Origin: DTU015 sp964406505
Lineage (GTDB): Bacteria; Bacillota; Sulfobacillia; Fermentithermobacillales; Fermentithermobacillaceae
Length of the DNA stretch: 63,623 bases
Assembly (NCBI GenBank): GCA_964406505.1
Contig: CAYORX010000009.1
Span: forward strand, 1-63,623
Direction of reading: 5' to 3'
In this document: positions 53,319 through 62,118 of the stretch, piece after piece
How positions within the stretch are numbered: the stretch's first letter is position 1
How the letters are laid out: every line of letters starts with the position of its first letter
Program-made: the position numbers and the translations under genes
Notes under the pieces: generated by a model
The model's input: the letters and a program-made list of their open reading frames with translations, nothing else
Database searches by the model: none
Told to the model about the DNA's origin: nothing

Positions 53319-54476
53319 ATGAAACTGCTTAACGAAAAAGATTTAATTGCTGCAGTGTGGGGCGGAACGGTACTAGGGGGCGGCGGAGGTGCTGATCCCG
53401 AGACAGGTTACTTGCTTGGGAAAGCTGCTTTAGATCAGGGACAAGTGTTTTTAGCTGATGTAGAAGATTTGGATCCTAAGGATATGATAGTGACGGCAGG
53501 TTTGGTCGGCTCACCTAAAGCGGGGGGCAAAGGACCAGGACTTGATCGTTATATAGATTCTTTTATGCTTTTTGAAAAGAACGCAGGTATAGTTATCAAA
53601 GGTGTAAATTCCAATGAATGTGGTGGAACAGCTACCGCCAACGGTTGGCTTCAATCAGCGTACTTAGGTGTTCCTTTAGTCGATGCTCCATGCAATGGGC
53701 GCGCACATCCTACGGCTTTGATGGGAGCCTTGGGGTTGCATAAAGATGCTTCTTATATGTCAAAACAATCAGCTGTAGGTCCGAAATCGCGTTTATATAT
53801 AGAAAGTACGTTGCATAACGCTTCGTCTGCCGTAAGAACTTTGTCTGCGACAGAGGGTTTGGTTACAGTTGCACGAAATCCGGTTTCTGCAGATTATCTC
53901 AAACGTACCGGGGCTTGCGGGGCAATTACAATGTGCATTGATCTTGGCGAAGCCATGGCTGATCATATACAATGCCAGCTAGGTCTAGATCCTTTAAAAC
54001 CTCAACATGTAGGTAACATAAACAGAAAAGGTTCTTATAGTTCACCCGGGTATTTTGCTGCAAATGCCGCTGCTACTTTTCTAAGCGGATTGTTGCTTAT
54101 CGCTGGGGTGGTAGATGAAGTGGAAATAAGTACTCGTGGTGGCTTCGATATAGGCCGGGTAAGTATAAGTCCAAGCGATCAAAAGCATGAACAACATGAG
54201 ATGGCACGTCTTACCTTTATGAACGAGTATTTATCGTGTGATGTGGGTGGTCATACTCTGTTCAGTTTTCCAGATTTGATTACAGTGTTTGATGTTCGCA
54301 CGGGATGGCCGGTGTCATCTGCAACGATTATAGAGGGTATGGAGGTTATCGTGATAGGAACATCTATGGAAAATCTTATATTGGGTGAAGGTATGTATGA
54401 TAAAGATTTATATAAACCTTTAGAAGAAGCTACCGGCAAGGTTTTTAAGCCGCCCATGGAAGAGGAGATAAACTAA
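53319..54476 (+). CDS. DUF917 family protein
   Basis: 385 residues with the family N-terminus WGGTVLGGGGGADPETGY and the central NSNECGGTATANGW segment. DUF917 occurs in the hydantoinase/oxoprolinase neighbourhood and has been linked to S-methyl thiohydantoin metabolism; the substrate here is unknown. No hydantoinase partner is in the window. ATG start after AAAGGTGG; its stop overlaps the rpiB start by one base, so the two are coupled. It sits where Bacillus has no gene between ywlE and rpiB. Confidence 0.8.
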   Translation: MKLLNEKDLIAAVWGGTVLGGGGGADPETGYLLGKAALDQGQVFLADVEDLDPKDMIVTAGLVGSPKAGGKGPGLDRYIDSFMLFEKNAGIVIKGVNSNECGGTATANGWLQSAYLGVPLVDAPCNGRAHPTALMGALGLHKDASYMSKQSAVGPKSRLYIESTLHNASSAVRTLSATEGLVTVARNPVSADYLKRTGACGAITMCIDLGEAMADHIQCQLGLDPLKPQHVGNINRKGSYSSPGYFAANAAATFLSGLLLIAGVVDEVEISTRGGFDIGRVSISPSDQKHEQHEMARLTFMNEYLSCDVGGHTLFSFPDLITVFDVRTGWPVSSATIIEGMEVIVIGTSMENLILGEGMYDKDLYKPLEEATGKVFKPPMEEEIN

Positions 54477-54919
54477 TGATAATTGCAGTAGGAAGCGATC
54501 ATGCAGGTTACGGGCTAAAACAAGAAATAGCGAAACTGATAAAAGAATTTGGGCATACTGTTTTAGATCTAGGAACTTATAGTGAAGAATCTGTTGATTA
54601 TCCTGATTTTGCTTTTAAAGTTGCACAAGCTGTAGGCTCAAAAAAAGCTCAACTTGGCATTTTAGTTTGCGGCACCGGTTTAGGAATGGCTATTGCTGCC
54701 AATAAAGTTAAAGGAGTAAGGGCGGTAACTTGCGGTGACACATTTTCATCTAGGGCTTCCAGGGCACACAATGATGCCAATGTGTTGTGTATAGGAGCCA
54801 GGGTTACCGGTAGTGGACTAGCCTTAGACATCGTTAAGGTTTGGCTGGAATCGGAGTTTGAAGCAGGACGCCATCAAAAGCGCGTTTTGAAAATTATCCA
54901 AGCTGAATCCGATCAGTAA
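54476..54919 (+). CDS. rpiB: Ribose-5-phosphate isomerase B
   Basis: Interconverts ribose 5-phosphate and ribulose 5-phosphate. 147 residues: GSDHAGYGLKQEI start, catalytic Cys in LVCGTGLGMAIAANK, and SRASRAHNDANVL. One-base overlap with the DUF917 gene. Same place as ywlF in Bacillus. Confidence 0.95.
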   Translation: MIIAVGSDHAGYGLKQEIAKLIKEFGHTVLDLGTYSEESVDYPDFAFKVAQAVGSKKAQLGILVCGTGLGMAIAANKVKGVRAVTCGDTFSSRASRAHNDANVLCIGARVTGSGLALDIVKVWLESEFEAGRHQKRVLKIIQAESDQ

Positions 54920-54972
54920 GTAAATGCGCAAACTGTTAAATTATTAGATCGACTATCGGGGGTGGATGACAA

Positions 54973-55563
54973 ATGCTGTATGGTTGTGGATCTTGTAGCT
55001 CTTGTGAGCAAGATGTTGAAGTAGATTTTTTGGCGTTGAAAAAGCGTTCGCGGCGAATTACTGAAATTTTACTTGAATCATCTAAATTAAAAGCTGGGCA
55101 GGTAATGGTATTAGGATGCTCAACAAGCGAAGTTCAAGGTAAATCTATAGGTTCGTCAAGCAATACCAATATCGCCCACGCGATATTAGAAGGTATTAGG
55201 CAAGCTTTAAAAGGCAGTGAAATTTTCTTAGCAGTACAGTGTTGCGAACATTTAAATAGATCTTTGGTTATCGAAAGTGAAGCGGTCGAAAAGTATGATC
55301 TTACACAAGTGGCAGTACGCCCTGTTCCTGATGCAGGTGGAGCGGCAGCTTCCGTTGCTATGGAAATCTTTGATGATCCTGTCGTCGTCGAGTCAATTCA
55401 AGCCCATGCGGGGATCGATATTGGAGATACATTCATCGGTATGCACATCAAAGCTGTAGCGGTACCTTTAAGATTCGATGAAAACCGAATCGGTCATGCT
55501 CATGTTACGGCGGTACGTACCCGGCACAAACTCATTGGCGGCAAACGGGCAGTGTACGAGTAA
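54973..55563 (+). CDS. DUF436 (YwlG) family protein
   Basis: 196 residues, family signature VLGCSTSEVQGKSIGSSSN and QCCEHLNRSLVIE, ending with DTFIGMHIKAVAVPLR. Function unknown; the conserved cysteines and His suggest a small enzyme or ligand-binding protein. It follows rpiB as in Bacillus. ATG start after GGGGGTGG. Confidence 0.9.
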   Translation: MLYGCGSCSSCEQDVEVDFLALKKRSRRITEILLESSKLKAGQVMVLGCSTSEVQGKSIGSSSNTNIAHAILEGIRQALKGSEIFLAVQCCEHLNRSLVIESEAVEKYDLTQVAVRPVPDAGGAAASVAMEIFDDPVVVESIQAHAGIDIGDTFIGMHIKAVAVPLRFDENRIGHAHVTAVRTRHKLIGGKRAVYE

Positions 55564-55602
55564 GACTTCGCAGCATTTTATATGGAACTTGGAGGTACGA
55601 TT

Positions 55603-56082
55603 ATGGGTCAAACCAAGAAACGTTCTACACGGCCTGGTTGGGATGAATACTTTATGCAAGTCGCCGAAGTGGTGTCTCGTAGATCTACTTGTATAAGACG
55701 TAATGTAGGCGCTGTAATAGTGAAAGATAAGCGGATCCTCACAACTGGATATAACGGGGCACCATCGGGTTTGCCTCATTGTATAGACGTGGGGTGTCTT
55801 AGAGAGCAGTTAGGTATACCGTCTGGCGAAAGGCATGAGATTTGCCGCGGACTTCACGCAGAGCAAAACGCGCTCATCCAGGCGGCAAAATACGGAATTT
55901 CAGTTCAGGGTTCTACTATTTATTCGACTCATGAGCCGTGCAGTCTGTGTGCAAAAATGCTCATAAATGCAGATATCGTTAGGGTAGTATACGGCGTTGA
56001 CTATCCGGACAAGCTGTCGAGGCGCCTTTTCAAAGAAGCAGGCACGGTCGTAGTGCATTTTGATAGTGCTATAAGTAATTGA
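55603..56082 (+). CDS. Deoxycytidylate (dCMP) deaminase family protein
   Basis: Converts dCMP to dUMP for thymidylate synthesis. 159 residues from the ATG at 55603 after GGAGG. The zinc motifs HAEQNA and PCSLCAKM are present, with the extra CIDVGCLRE and HEICRGLHAE segment of the ComEB group. It lies upstream of tagO-like and wecB genes, a common clostridial order. Confidence 0.93.
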   Translation: MGQTKKRSTRPGWDEYFMQVAEVVSRRSTCIRRNVGAVIVKDKRILTTGYNGAPSGLPHCIDVGCLREQLGIPSGERHEICRGLHAEQNALIQAAKYGISVQGSTIYSTHEPCSLCAKMLINADIVRVVYGVDYPDKLSRRLFKEAGTVVVHFDSAISN

Positions 56083-56172
56083 CTTGTCCGACGGAGGTTG
56101 GTTAAAATAAGATGCAGTCATATCACATTACGTAGGTGGCGTGCCATCAAATGCTGAAAGGAGCAAGGTAGT

Positions 56173-57237
56173 TTGCAAGGGCTATTCGCTTTTGGTGTAG
56201 CATTTGCTTTGGCGGTCACTATTACTCCGTTAATTCGTGCGTTCGCGCGAAAGTCGGGTGCTGTAGCACATCCAAACGAACGCAGCGTCCATAATCGGCC
56301 TATACCCTATTTGGGCGGCGTGGCTATTTACCTAGCGTCTGTTGCATCTATGCTTTTAGCGACTCCTCAAGATGGGCCCACCCAACTTGCAATAACATTT
56401 GGAGGGCTGTTTATACTAATCGTGGGGATCATCGACGACTTTTACATACTAAAACCGTGGCAGAAAATTATTGGACAATTTGGTTCGGCAATAATAGTGG
56501 TAGCATTAGGGGTAGACATATCATTTTTTACCGACCCATTTACAGGCACTATACGTATCATCGGAGCGCTGGCAATTCCTCTTACTCTTCTTTGGATTGT
56601 TTGTTTTGAAAATCTCATCAACTTGTCCGACGGGCTTGATGGGTTAGCTGCCGGAGTTACGGGCATCACTGCTTTGGTAACGGTTTTCGTATCAGCTAGA
56701 GTAGGAGTACCGTCCGTAAGTTTAGCAGCTGCAGCTATAGCAGGCAGTGTATTTGGATTTTTACCATATAATTTTCATCCCGCGTCTATTTTTATGGGCG
56801 ATGCAGGAGCTATGTATCTTGGGTTAGCTCTGTCGGTATTGTCTGTCCAGGGGTTAGTAAAATCTACTGTTGCCGTTGCGGTGTTCGCACCGGTTTTAGC
56901 GCTTACGGTTCCGATATCAGATGCTGCGTTTGCCATATTGAGACGCCGCAGTTTGGGAGAACCTGTTTCGCGTGCGGATCACGATCATATTCACCATCGT
57001 TTGCTTGAACTAGGGTTGGGGCAAAAAAAGGCAGTGGTTACTATTTATATCGTTACCGGAATATTTGGAGTGCTTGGCTTATTTTCAACATTTTTGCCGT
57101 CTTCTGGCACTGGTCCTATCGCTGGATTAGCTATTTTAGGGGTGCTCATGATAGCTCACAAAGTAGGGATTATCGCTATGCCTACCGGTAAACATAAACA
57201 AACCTCGTGCAAGCGAAAGACAAGCCGCCAAAAATAA
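56173..57237 (+). CDS. Undecaprenyl-phosphate GlcNAc-1-phosphate transferase (TagO/WecA type)
   Basis: Starts lipid-linked wall polysaccharide by moving GlcNAc-1-P to undecaprenyl phosphate. 354 residues, about eleven helices, with LSDGLDGLAAG (Mg site), FMGDAGAMYLG and the HDHIHHRLLE histidine loop. TTG start after AAGGAGCAAGG. The next gene makes UDP-ManNAc, so the pair probably makes the linkage unit of a secondary wall polymer. Confidence 0.92.
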   Translation: MQGLFAFGVAFALAVTITPLIRAFARKSGAVAHPNERSVHNRPIPYLGGVAIYLASVASMLLATPQDGPTQLAITFGGLFILIVGIIDDFYILKPWQKIIGQFGSAIIVVALGVDISFFTDPFTGTIRIIGALAIPLTLLWIVCFENLINLSDGLDGLAAGVTGITALVTVFVSARVGVPSVSLAAAAIAGSVFGFLPYNFHPASIFMGDAGAMYLGLALSVLSVQGLVKSTVAVAVFAPVLALTVPISDAAFAILRRRSLGEPVSRADHDHIHHRLLELGLGQKKAVVTIYIVTGIFGVLGLFSTFLPSSGTGPIAGLAILGVLMIAHKVGIIAMPTGKHKQTSCKRKTSRQK

Positions 57238-57272
57238 GGTACCGTTATGGTAGTTGAAAGGTGTGGAATTGA

Positions 57273-58481
57273 GTGCCCTGCAAAACTATTAAAGTGTTGT
57301 CCGTTTTCGGCACCCGCCCAGAAGCGATTAAAATGGCCCCGGTGATTCTTAAATTTAGATCTTATTATCCTCAAATCATTTCTAAAGTCGTTATTACTGC
57401 TCAACATCGAGAGATGTTAGATCAGGTGATGGAACATTTTTCACTTGCGGCAGATTACGATCTTGACATTATGGCTGAAGGTCAAACTTTGAAACATACG
57501 ACCATTAAAGTGCTTCAACGCTTAACTCCGATCCTTAAGCACGAACGTCCTGATATAGTTTTAGTTCATGGTGATACCGCTACCACTGCAGCAAGTGCTC
57601 TCGCTGCTTATTACGAAAAAGTTTCGTGTGGGCATGTCGAAGCTGGATTAAGGACAGGCGACAAATATGCTCCTTTTCCTGAAGAGATTAACAGGCGGAT
57701 TGCCGGCTTAATATCCGACATTCATTTTGCTCCTACTATAAAAGCTAAACTTAATTTGCTTAATGAAGGGGTTTTAGAAAGTACAATCTTCGTAACAGGG
57801 AACACTGCGATAGACGCACTTTTTATGACTGTGCGCGGTGATTACAGATTCAAAAACGAAACGTTGAACGCCTTGAAATTCAATTGCGCCAGTGACGGGA
57901 TGATCCCCGCAAAGCCAAGCGGCAAAGATCGTTTTATAGTAGTAGAAGTACATAGGCGAGAAAATTTTGGCCACGGTATGGAAAACATATGTAAGGCACT
58001 TGCAGATATCGCTGGGATGCGAAATAAAGATGTGAAATTTTTAGTGTCGTTACATAAAAATCCAAATGCACGTGAACCGATTTTGCGTAATCTTCGGGGA
58101 ATTGATAATGTAATTTTGTTCGAACCTTTAGATTATCCGGATTATGTGAATCTCGTGAGCCGCGCGTATCTTGTCGTATCTGACTCGGGTGGAATTCAGG
58201 AGGAAGCCCCATCAATGGGGGTACCAGTTGTATTGTGTAGGGATAAAACGGAACGTCCTGAGGCAATTGAAGCCGGCACAGTCGTATTGGTTGGAACTAA
58301 CAAACACCTGATAGTGGACACAATTAACGATTTATTAGACAATAAGGAACGATATACACGCATGGCTACGGCTAAAAACCCTTTTGGTGACGGGCGTGCT
58401 TCTGAAAGAATAGCTAAGACATTGATATATTGGTTTGGATCGTTGGCGGAAAGACCTCGTGATTTGGAAACATTTGAATGA
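57273..58481 (+). CDS. wecB: UDP-N-acetylglucosamine 2-epimerase (non-hydrolysing)
   Basis: Interconverts UDP-GlcNAc and UDP-ManNAc. 402 residues: VFGTRPEAIKM, VHGDTATTAASALAAYY, GHVEAGLRT, FPEEINRR and the C-terminal SDSGGIQEEAPSMGVPVV. GTG start. ManNAc is a component of the wall polymers bound by SLH domains, linking this gene to the surface proteins at 32-35 kb. It directly precedes the ATPase operon. Confidence 0.95.
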   Translation: MPCKTIKVLSVFGTRPEAIKMAPVILKFRSYYPQIISKVVITAQHREMLDQVMEHFSLAADYDLDIMAEGQTLKHTTIKVLQRLTPILKHERPDIVLVHGDTATTAASALAAYYEKVSCGHVEAGLRTGDKYAPFPEEINRRIAGLISDIHFAPTIKAKLNLLNEGVLESTIFVTGNTAIDALFMTVRGDYRFKNETLNALKFNCASDGMIPAKPSGKDRFIVVEVHRRENFGHGMENICKALADIAGMRNKDVKFLVSLHKNPNAREPILRNLRGIDNVILFEPLDYPDYVNLVSRAYLVVSDSGGIQEEAPSMGVPVVLCRDKTERPEAIEAGTVVLVGTNKHLIVDTINDLLDNKERYTRMATAKNPFGDGRASERIAKTLIYWFGSLAERPRDLETFE

Positions 58482-58482
58482 A

Positions 58483-58514
58483 GGGGGGAGCCGCGCCGGG
58501 CGCGGAATTTTGTG
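58483..58514 (+). promoter_or_regulatory. SD - hairpin - start arrangement of ntpF
   Basis: GGGGGGAG (58483-58490) is followed at once by a six-pair GC hairpin CCGCGC-CGG-GCGCGG (58491-58505), then AATTTT and the GTG. Linear spacing is 21 bases, too long; with the hairpin folded it is six, which is ideal. Confidence 0.7.
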
Positions 58515-58829
58515 GCCAAAAAAGAACTTGATATTATATTACAAACTGAATCTAAGGCGGAAAGTCGAATTGAAGATGCAAAAGCTAAAGCCCGAAAAAT
58601 ATTAGATCAAGCTGCGGCAGAATCCGAAAGAATTGCCGTTGATTCAGAGCGGTTAGCTAAGGCAAAAGCTTCCGAAATAATCGATAATGCGAAAAAAGAT
58701 GCTGACTTGGCTCATAAAGAAGTTTTAAGTGAGGCGGCATCAGAAATTGAAGAAATTAAAATGCTAGCGTCAAAAAACTTTGAGCGCGCAGTGGAACTTA
58801 TTATTGATCGGATAATCAAAGCGGTGTGA
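58512..58829 (+). CDS. ntpF: V-type ATPase peripheral-stalk subunit (NtpF/G-H type)
   Basis: 105 residues, almost entirely helical and charged (AESRIEDAKAKARKILDQAAAESERIA), the coiled coil that pairs with subunit E in the peripheral stalk. First gene of an ntpF-I-K-E-C-G-A order identical to Enterococcus hirae. GTG start reached by an SD-hairpin-start arrangement. Confidence 0.85.
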   Translation: MAKKELDIILQTESKAESRIEDAKAKARKILDQAAAESERIAVDSERLAKAKASEIIDNAKKDADLAHKEVLSEAASEIEEIKMLASKNFERAVELIIDRIIKAV

Positions 58830-58831
58830 AA

Positions 58832-58875
58832 GGGGGAGGCCGCAGGAATACTTTTAGCCTTGCGGGAAACTTATG
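58832..58875 (+). promoter_or_regulatory. SD - hairpin - start arrangement of ntpI
   Basis: GGGGGAGG (58832-58839) is followed by CCGCAGG (58840-58846), an 11-base loop, and CCTTGCGG (58858-58865; one bulged T), then GAAACTT and the ATG. Linear spacing is 33 bases; folding reduces it to seven. Confidence 0.7.
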
Positions 58876-60858
58876 GCTGTTGCAAGAATGCGGAAAATCA
58901 CCATATTAGCCTTTCAGGAATTAGAAGAACCTCTCTTTGAGCGATTGCGGGATACTGGGCTTATGCATGTGACTAAATCTACTGTGGCCGATACCGGTGA
59001 GCGCTTAGAAGAAGTTGAAATGGAAATACAATCACCAGAGTATGTCGAAAGGCTTGCCCAATTATCTGTTATTAAATCTTATTTTGAACGCTATCATACT
59101 ATTGAAAAAAGTTTTATCGATATGTTCACTGGCAAAAAACCTGAAATGTTGCTCAGTGAATTCAAAGATGCTGTCGCCAAATACGATATACCTAAAATAT
59201 TTGCTAAGGTGCAGCAGCACGAAGAATATCTGAACGATACCGAGAAACAGGTAGCTGATTTAGAACAAAGGTTACAATCGCTTAAAGTTTGGAACCAACT
59301 CGATATTCCGCTGGCTCAAATCGGAAAAACCCAAACTTGCCACACATGTCTGGCGGTGGTTCCTCTTAGCGGTTTAGATGTACCTGATATCGTTTCTTCA
59401 AAAGTACATTATAAAGTAATCTGGGAGCTGCATGGTCAAGCGGGAATTTGGTTGGTTGTATTTTCAGACGATGATAATCAGCGTCTTTCCATGGACTCTG
59501 TATTATCTGCGACTGGCGGTTCGCGAGTTGATTTAACCAGAATAGCGGGTGATTACGCAGACGTAGGGTTTGTCTACGATATTTGCCAAAAGATTGAGGA
59601 ACGTTTAGATATATTACGTAAAGAACAAGAAACCATTTTGTCTGAAGATGCTGAGATGGCTGAAAATTTACTCGATATCCTCGCTTTGACAGATTACTAT
59701 TTAGATCGAAAAAATCTCGATGAAGTTCGGAAAGATATCTCGAGAACCCGATTTACCTTAGTCATAGAAGGGTTTGTTAAAGCGGCTCAAGTTGAAGCGT
59801 TTAAAAATCAGTTGAGCGATTTTACAGGTATAGCTGTTATAGATGAAGAACCGAGCGAAGATGATGACGTACCCGTGTATCTGGAAAATCATCCTCTTAT
59901 AAGGCCTTTTGAAGTCGTCACTAATATTTTCGGATACCCTAGTTATCACGAGCTCGATCCTACACCCGCTTTGGCACCATTTTTCTGGGTGTTTTTCGGT
60001 ATGTGTCTCGGTGATGCAGTTTACGGAATCATACTTTCATTATTCGCGTGGAGTTTTTTGAAAACCCAAAATCTTGAAGATGATAAAATGATGAAACTGC
60101 TTATGTATTGTGGCGTTTCTACATTCTTCGCCGGCGCAGTCATGGGGAGTTGGTTAGGCGATCTCCCAACTGCATTTTTCCCGGGCACTTTGTTTGAAAG
60201 GATAACCTCAAGCATAGCTTTGCTTGATCCTATTAACGATCCGCTTACTTTATTATTAGTTTCCTTGGCATTTGGAATCGTTCATATTTGGGCAGGCATT
60301 ATAGTTAAGATGATTGGAACGATCCGTGATGGTGACTTAATAGGCGGGCTTTGGGAGCATGGGTCTTGGGTGGTGTTTCTGCCGGGGCTCGTGTTGTGGG
60401 GTATTTCTCAAACAGGTGTTGTTCAAAGCGATATTCCGCTTTACATTATGGCAGCGGGTGCGTTGTTGGTCATGTATGCCGGCGCACGTAATCAGCCAAA
60501 CATTTTGCTTAAACCAATTTCCGGAGTAGGTGGATTGTATTCCATCGTTAACTATTTTTCAGACGTTTTGTCATACGCCCGTATTTTAGCCTTGGGCCTA
60601 GCTAGTGCTATCATCGGAGTGGTCGTAAACACTATTTCACAGTTAGTAATTGTGATGGCGCCTAAAATCGGATGGGTTTTTGTTCCTGCTATATTGGCAG
60701 TCGGGCACATGCTAAATCTCGTTATAAATGCCTTGGGGAGCTTTATTCACTCAGGCAGGCTGCAATTTGTTGAGTTTTTCACCAAGTTTTTCGAAGGAGG
60801 TGGAACACCGTTTAACCCCCTTAAACGGGTGGGTGAAAACGTATCGTTAACCGATTGA
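58873..60858 (+). CDS. ntpI: V-type ATPase subunit I (a-type stator)
   Basis: 661 residues. The N-terminal half (to about 370) is cytoplasmic with coiled coils; the C-terminal half has about seven to eight membrane helices. Conserved ion-path sequences include MCLGDAVYGI, SYARILALGLASAIIG and GHMLNLVINALGSFIHSGRLQFVEFF (helix 7-8 region with the key Arg). It forms the half-channels against the K ring. 43 bases after ntpF with a hairpin in the spacer. Confidence 0.95.
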   Translation: MAVARMRKITILAFQELEEPLFERLRDTGLMHVTKSTVADTGERLEEVEMEIQSPEYVERLAQLSVIKSYFERYHTIEKSFIDMFTGKKPEMLLSEFKDAVAKYDIPKIFAKVQQHEEYLNDTEKQVADLEQRLQSLKVWNQLDIPLAQIGKTQTCHTCLAVVPLSGLDVPDIVSSKVHYKVIWELHGQAGIWLVVFSDDDNQRLSMDSVLSATGGSRVDLTRIAGDYADVGFVYDICQKIEERLDILRKEQETILSEDAEMAENLLDILALTDYYLDRKNLDEVRKDISRTRFTLVIEGFVKAAQVEAFKNQLSDFTGIAVIDEEPSEDDDVPVYLENHPLIRPFEVVTNIFGYPSYHELDPTPALAPFFWVFFGMCLGDAVYGIILSLFAWSFLKTQNLEDDKMMKLLMYCGVSTFFAGAVMGSWLGDLPTAFFPGTLFERITSSIALLDPINDPLTLLLVSLAFGIVHIWAGIIVKMIGTIRDGDLIGGLWEHGSWVVFLPGLVLWGISQTGVVQSDIPLYIMAAGALLVMYAGARNQPNILLKPISGVGGLYSIVNYFSDVLSYARILALGLASAIIGVVVNTISQLVIVMAPKIGWVFVPAILAVGHMLNLVINALGSFIHSGRLQFVEFFTKFFEGGGTPFNPLKRVGENVSLTD

Positions 60859-60924
60859 AAAGCAGCGTGAATTCAAGCAAAAAGGTGAGACACTGAAAGC
60901 AATACAGATTGGGAGGGAACATTC

Positions 60925-61485
60925 GTGTTTAAAGGAATGGTAGGCAGCTGGCTTCTGGTAGGGAGTTTATTTCTTATGGTGTTGTTGGCCGTAGGTCTGT
61001 TTTTTGGGCCTGTATTGGGTGGCAATGTTTTAGCTCTCATGGGCGCCGGGCTTGTAGTATTTTTAGGTGGAATCGGTTCCATCGTTGGTGTAGGCGTTAC
61101 TGGTGAAAAAGCTTCTGGTATGACCGCCGAAGATCCGGATAAATTTGGCCGATTGTTGCTTTTACAGGCGCTTCCCGGTACTCAGGGGATTTACGGCTTT
61201 TTAGTAGGGTTTTTAGCTTTAGTTAAAATGGACGCCTTTGCGGGTGTTTTATCACTAAGCGTCGAACAAGGATGGCAAGTTTTTTTTGCATGTATTCCTG
61301 CAGCCGTTACATGTCTTATTTCCGCGCTTTACCAGGCTAGGGTATCGCTATCGGGTATGGATATTGTAGCTAAAAACCCTGAAGAATCGGGGAAAGCCAT
61401 GATTTTGTCTGCTATGGTCGAGACTTATGCAGTGCTAGGTCTTTTAGCTTCAATTCTACTTATTATGTTTGCAGTTAAAATCTAG
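60925..61485 (+). CDS. ntpK: V-type ATPase rotor subunit K, sodium-binding type
   Basis: Membrane rotor proteolipid with two helical hairpins. All residues that bind Na+ in E. hirae NtpK are present: LPGTQGIY (Leu61, Thr64, Gln65, Tyr68 equivalents), the Gln of LYQARVS (Gln110) and the Glu of MVETYAVLG (Glu139). It has 186 residues against about 156, with an added N-terminal hydrophobic segment of about 22 residues (WLLVGSLFLMVLLAVG) that may be a fifth helix or a signal peptide. GTG start, SD GGGAGGG. Confidence 0.95.
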   Translation: MFKGMVGSWLLVGSLFLMVLLAVGLFFGPVLGGNVLALMGAGLVVFLGGIGSIVGVGVTGEKASGMTAEDPDKFGRLLLLQALPGTQGIYGFLVGFLALVKMDAFAGVLSLSVEQGWQVFFACIPAAVTCLISALYQARVSLSGMDIVAKNPEESGKAMILSAMVETYAVLGLLASILLIMFAVKI

Positions 61486-61497
61486 GGGGAAAGATAG

Positions 61498-62118
61498 ATG
61501 CCCTTGGAAGACATTTTAAAGAGAATAAATGAAAAAGCGTCAGTGCTGGAAGAGGAAATCCTTTCTTCGGCAAAGGCTGAAGCTGAATCGAGAATCAAGG
61601 CTGCGCGTGATAAAGCTCGAGAGACGGAAACTGAGGTTTTAAGTGAAGCTGTTGCCCAAGCAAAGCAAATTCACAGCATTGCCGCTTCCCGACGAGAAAT
61701 GCAAAAGAAACAGATGATTCTCAGGGCGAAACAAGAACTTATCTCCCAGGTTTTGAACGAAGCTGTGGAAAAGTTAACTGATTTGCCAGGACAAGAATAT
61801 CGAGCGCTTCTACTAGATCTCATTGTTCATAAGGCTGATGGCTCAGAGCATCTTATTCTAAATGAAACGGATAAGGATAGATTGGGCAATGATTTTGCAT
61901 ACCAAGTGAATTCGGAGTTGAAAAAGCAGGGTAAGAAAGGGAACTTGAAGTTGTCGTATTCTTCTACTTTATCAGGTGGCGGTTTCATACTTAAGAAAGG
62001 TAGAGTTTCTGACAACGTAACATTTCCCGCGATTTTAAGATTAATAAGAGAAGACCTTGAAATAGATCTGGCTAAAGTTCTGTTTAAGGAACCTTCTGAG
62101 AAGGAGAATTTGCTTTGA
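61498..62118 (+). CDS. ntpE: V-type ATPase subunit E
   Basis: 206 residues: long N-terminal helix (AKAEAESRIKAARDKARE..) followed by a small C-terminal alpha/beta domain that binds the catalytic head. Pairs with NtpF in the peripheral stalk. ATG start after GGGGGAAAG. Its stop overlaps the ntpC start (TTGA). Confidence 0.9.
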   Translation: MPLEDILKRINEKASVLEEEILSSAKAEAESRIKAARDKARETETEVLSEAVAQAKQIHSIAASRREMQKKQMILRAKQELISQVLNEAVEKLTDLPGQEYRALLLDLIVHKADGSEHLILNETDKDRLGNDFAYQVNSELKKQGKKGNLKLSYSSTLSGGGFILKKGRVSDNVTFPAILRLIREDLEIDLAKVLFKEPSEKENLL

